49,382 nt of DNA, taken from contig JANQFB010000301.1 of NCBI GenBank assembly GCA_028278085.1, positions 1 through 49,382 of the forward strand. The letters are read 5' to 3'. This document shows, in pieces, positions 48,746 through 49,382 of the stretch. Each line of letters begins with the position of its first letter. The first letter of the stretch is position 1. The stretch is from Chitinophagales bacterium (GTDB lineage: Bacteria > Bacteroidota > Bacteroidia > Chitinophagales > JANQFB01). The notes below the pieces were generated by a model. That model was not told the origin of the DNA. It saw nothing but the letters and a program-made list of their open reading frames with translations, and ran no database searches. The translations under genes were made by a program, and so were the position numbers.

Positions 48746-48964
48746 GTTTATGATATACAAGTAGCTTTCAAACAACAACAAATAGAATCTATTTTACATT
48801 CTTGCTTCACTGTCAATTCATTTGTAATAATTAGGGACTTAGCCTTCTAATTATAAATATTCTATATATTAATACTACTTTTTTATGCTGTCAATAGTAA
48901 CCTTCATTTTGACTTGACATTTTAAATACGTTTCTTTTTCTTTGTCCTTGCAAATTATAACGTG
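48687..48964. repeat. Perfect 16-bp inverted repeat (cacgttataatttgca / tgcaaattataacgtg)
   Basis: Arms 48687-48702 and 48949-48964; interleaved with the 48660 repeat. Confidence 0.8.
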
Positions 48965-49214
48965 GGTAGTCTCCATTAATTAGATTTCCCATTCTTACAT
49001 TTAGCTCCAATTTCGGAAGCTATGTGAATTATATCAAGGGATTCCCCATTGGGTTCGCTTCAATCCTGATACATTAATACGCCTGTATTAATCCTCCGAA
49101 TAGTCGGTGGGAATATCTACCCTTACTGGCGGGTATTAATGCAATGGCCACAGGCTTAAAAATATGCCTGTTCGCCAATTAGGGATTTTATGTCCGCATT
49201 AAAATAAATAGCCA

Positions 49215-49382
49215 ATGGAAATTAAAGCCAGTACACTCAAACAGTTTAAAAGAGAACTCAAAGAAGTTATTGTATCGCAAGTCGTCATGTATCATCATAT
49301 TAGCATTGATGAAGACGCCACCATTTACACTGCCGAGGTCAGAGACCGGGAAATGTATATAACCATTCCGGGTAAACGCATT
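49215..49382 (+). CDS. Hypothetical protein, 3' truncated by window edge
   Basis: MEIKASTLKQFKRELKEVIVSQVVMYHHISIDEDATIYTAEVRDREMYITIPGKRI, open to the end. Confidence 0.45.
   Translation, partial: MEIKASTLKQFKRELKEVIVSQVVMYHHISIDEDATIYTAEVRDREMYITIPGKRI

Noticed and set aside
48660-48964. CRISPR array or retron from the repeated arms
   Set aside because: Only two inverted, not direct, arm pairs; no repeat-spacer periodicity, no cas gene and no reverse transcriptase nearby.
20937-49382. Search for a direct-repeat attL/attR pair bounding the large element, including a third copy of the 29-bp iscA repeat
   Set aside because: No convincing match found by eye in the right flank; the right end probably lies beyond the window.
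1-49382. tRNA or rRNA genes
   Set aside because: No convincing cloverleaf or rRNA segment noticed; a tRNAscan-SE/Infernal run would be decisive.

Overview
Bacteroidota-type (Saprospiraceae-like) chromosome segment joined to a large, lower-GC integrated element. About 1-19.5 kb is ordinary chromosome: a 5'-truncated glyA, several secreted proteins with T9SS-type C-terminal sorting tails (PKD, trypsin-like, FG-GAP/VCBS, M64 peptidase), lipoproteins, an SGNH-like protein, a GNAT/YoaP-like protein, and a LytTR regulator with a reg_prop histidine kinase. At 19.6-20.6 kb a HicB/HicA-like pair lies between two 29-bp copies (1 mismatch) of the 3' end of an iscA/hesB-type gene, which looks like an att-flanked mini-island. 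From 21.16 kb to at least 46.7 kb there is an integrated element: tyrosine integrase, excisionase-like proteins, a replication-initiator-like protein, two amidases, a block of small membrane proteins and beta-rich proteins (two clearly paralogous), a transglutaminase-fold membrane protein, annexin-like repeat proteins, an N6-adenine methyltransferase, a 1277-aa SNF2/DEAH helicase and a RecA-like ATPase. I recognise no terminase, portal, tail, relaxase or VirB4 gene. My main hypothesis is a provirus of a tailless, membrane-containing virus, unproven from sequence alone. Two phased non-coding repeat arrays stand out: 11-bp units at 23453-23503 and 10-bp units at 27881-27980. The right end of the element is not resolved within the window.
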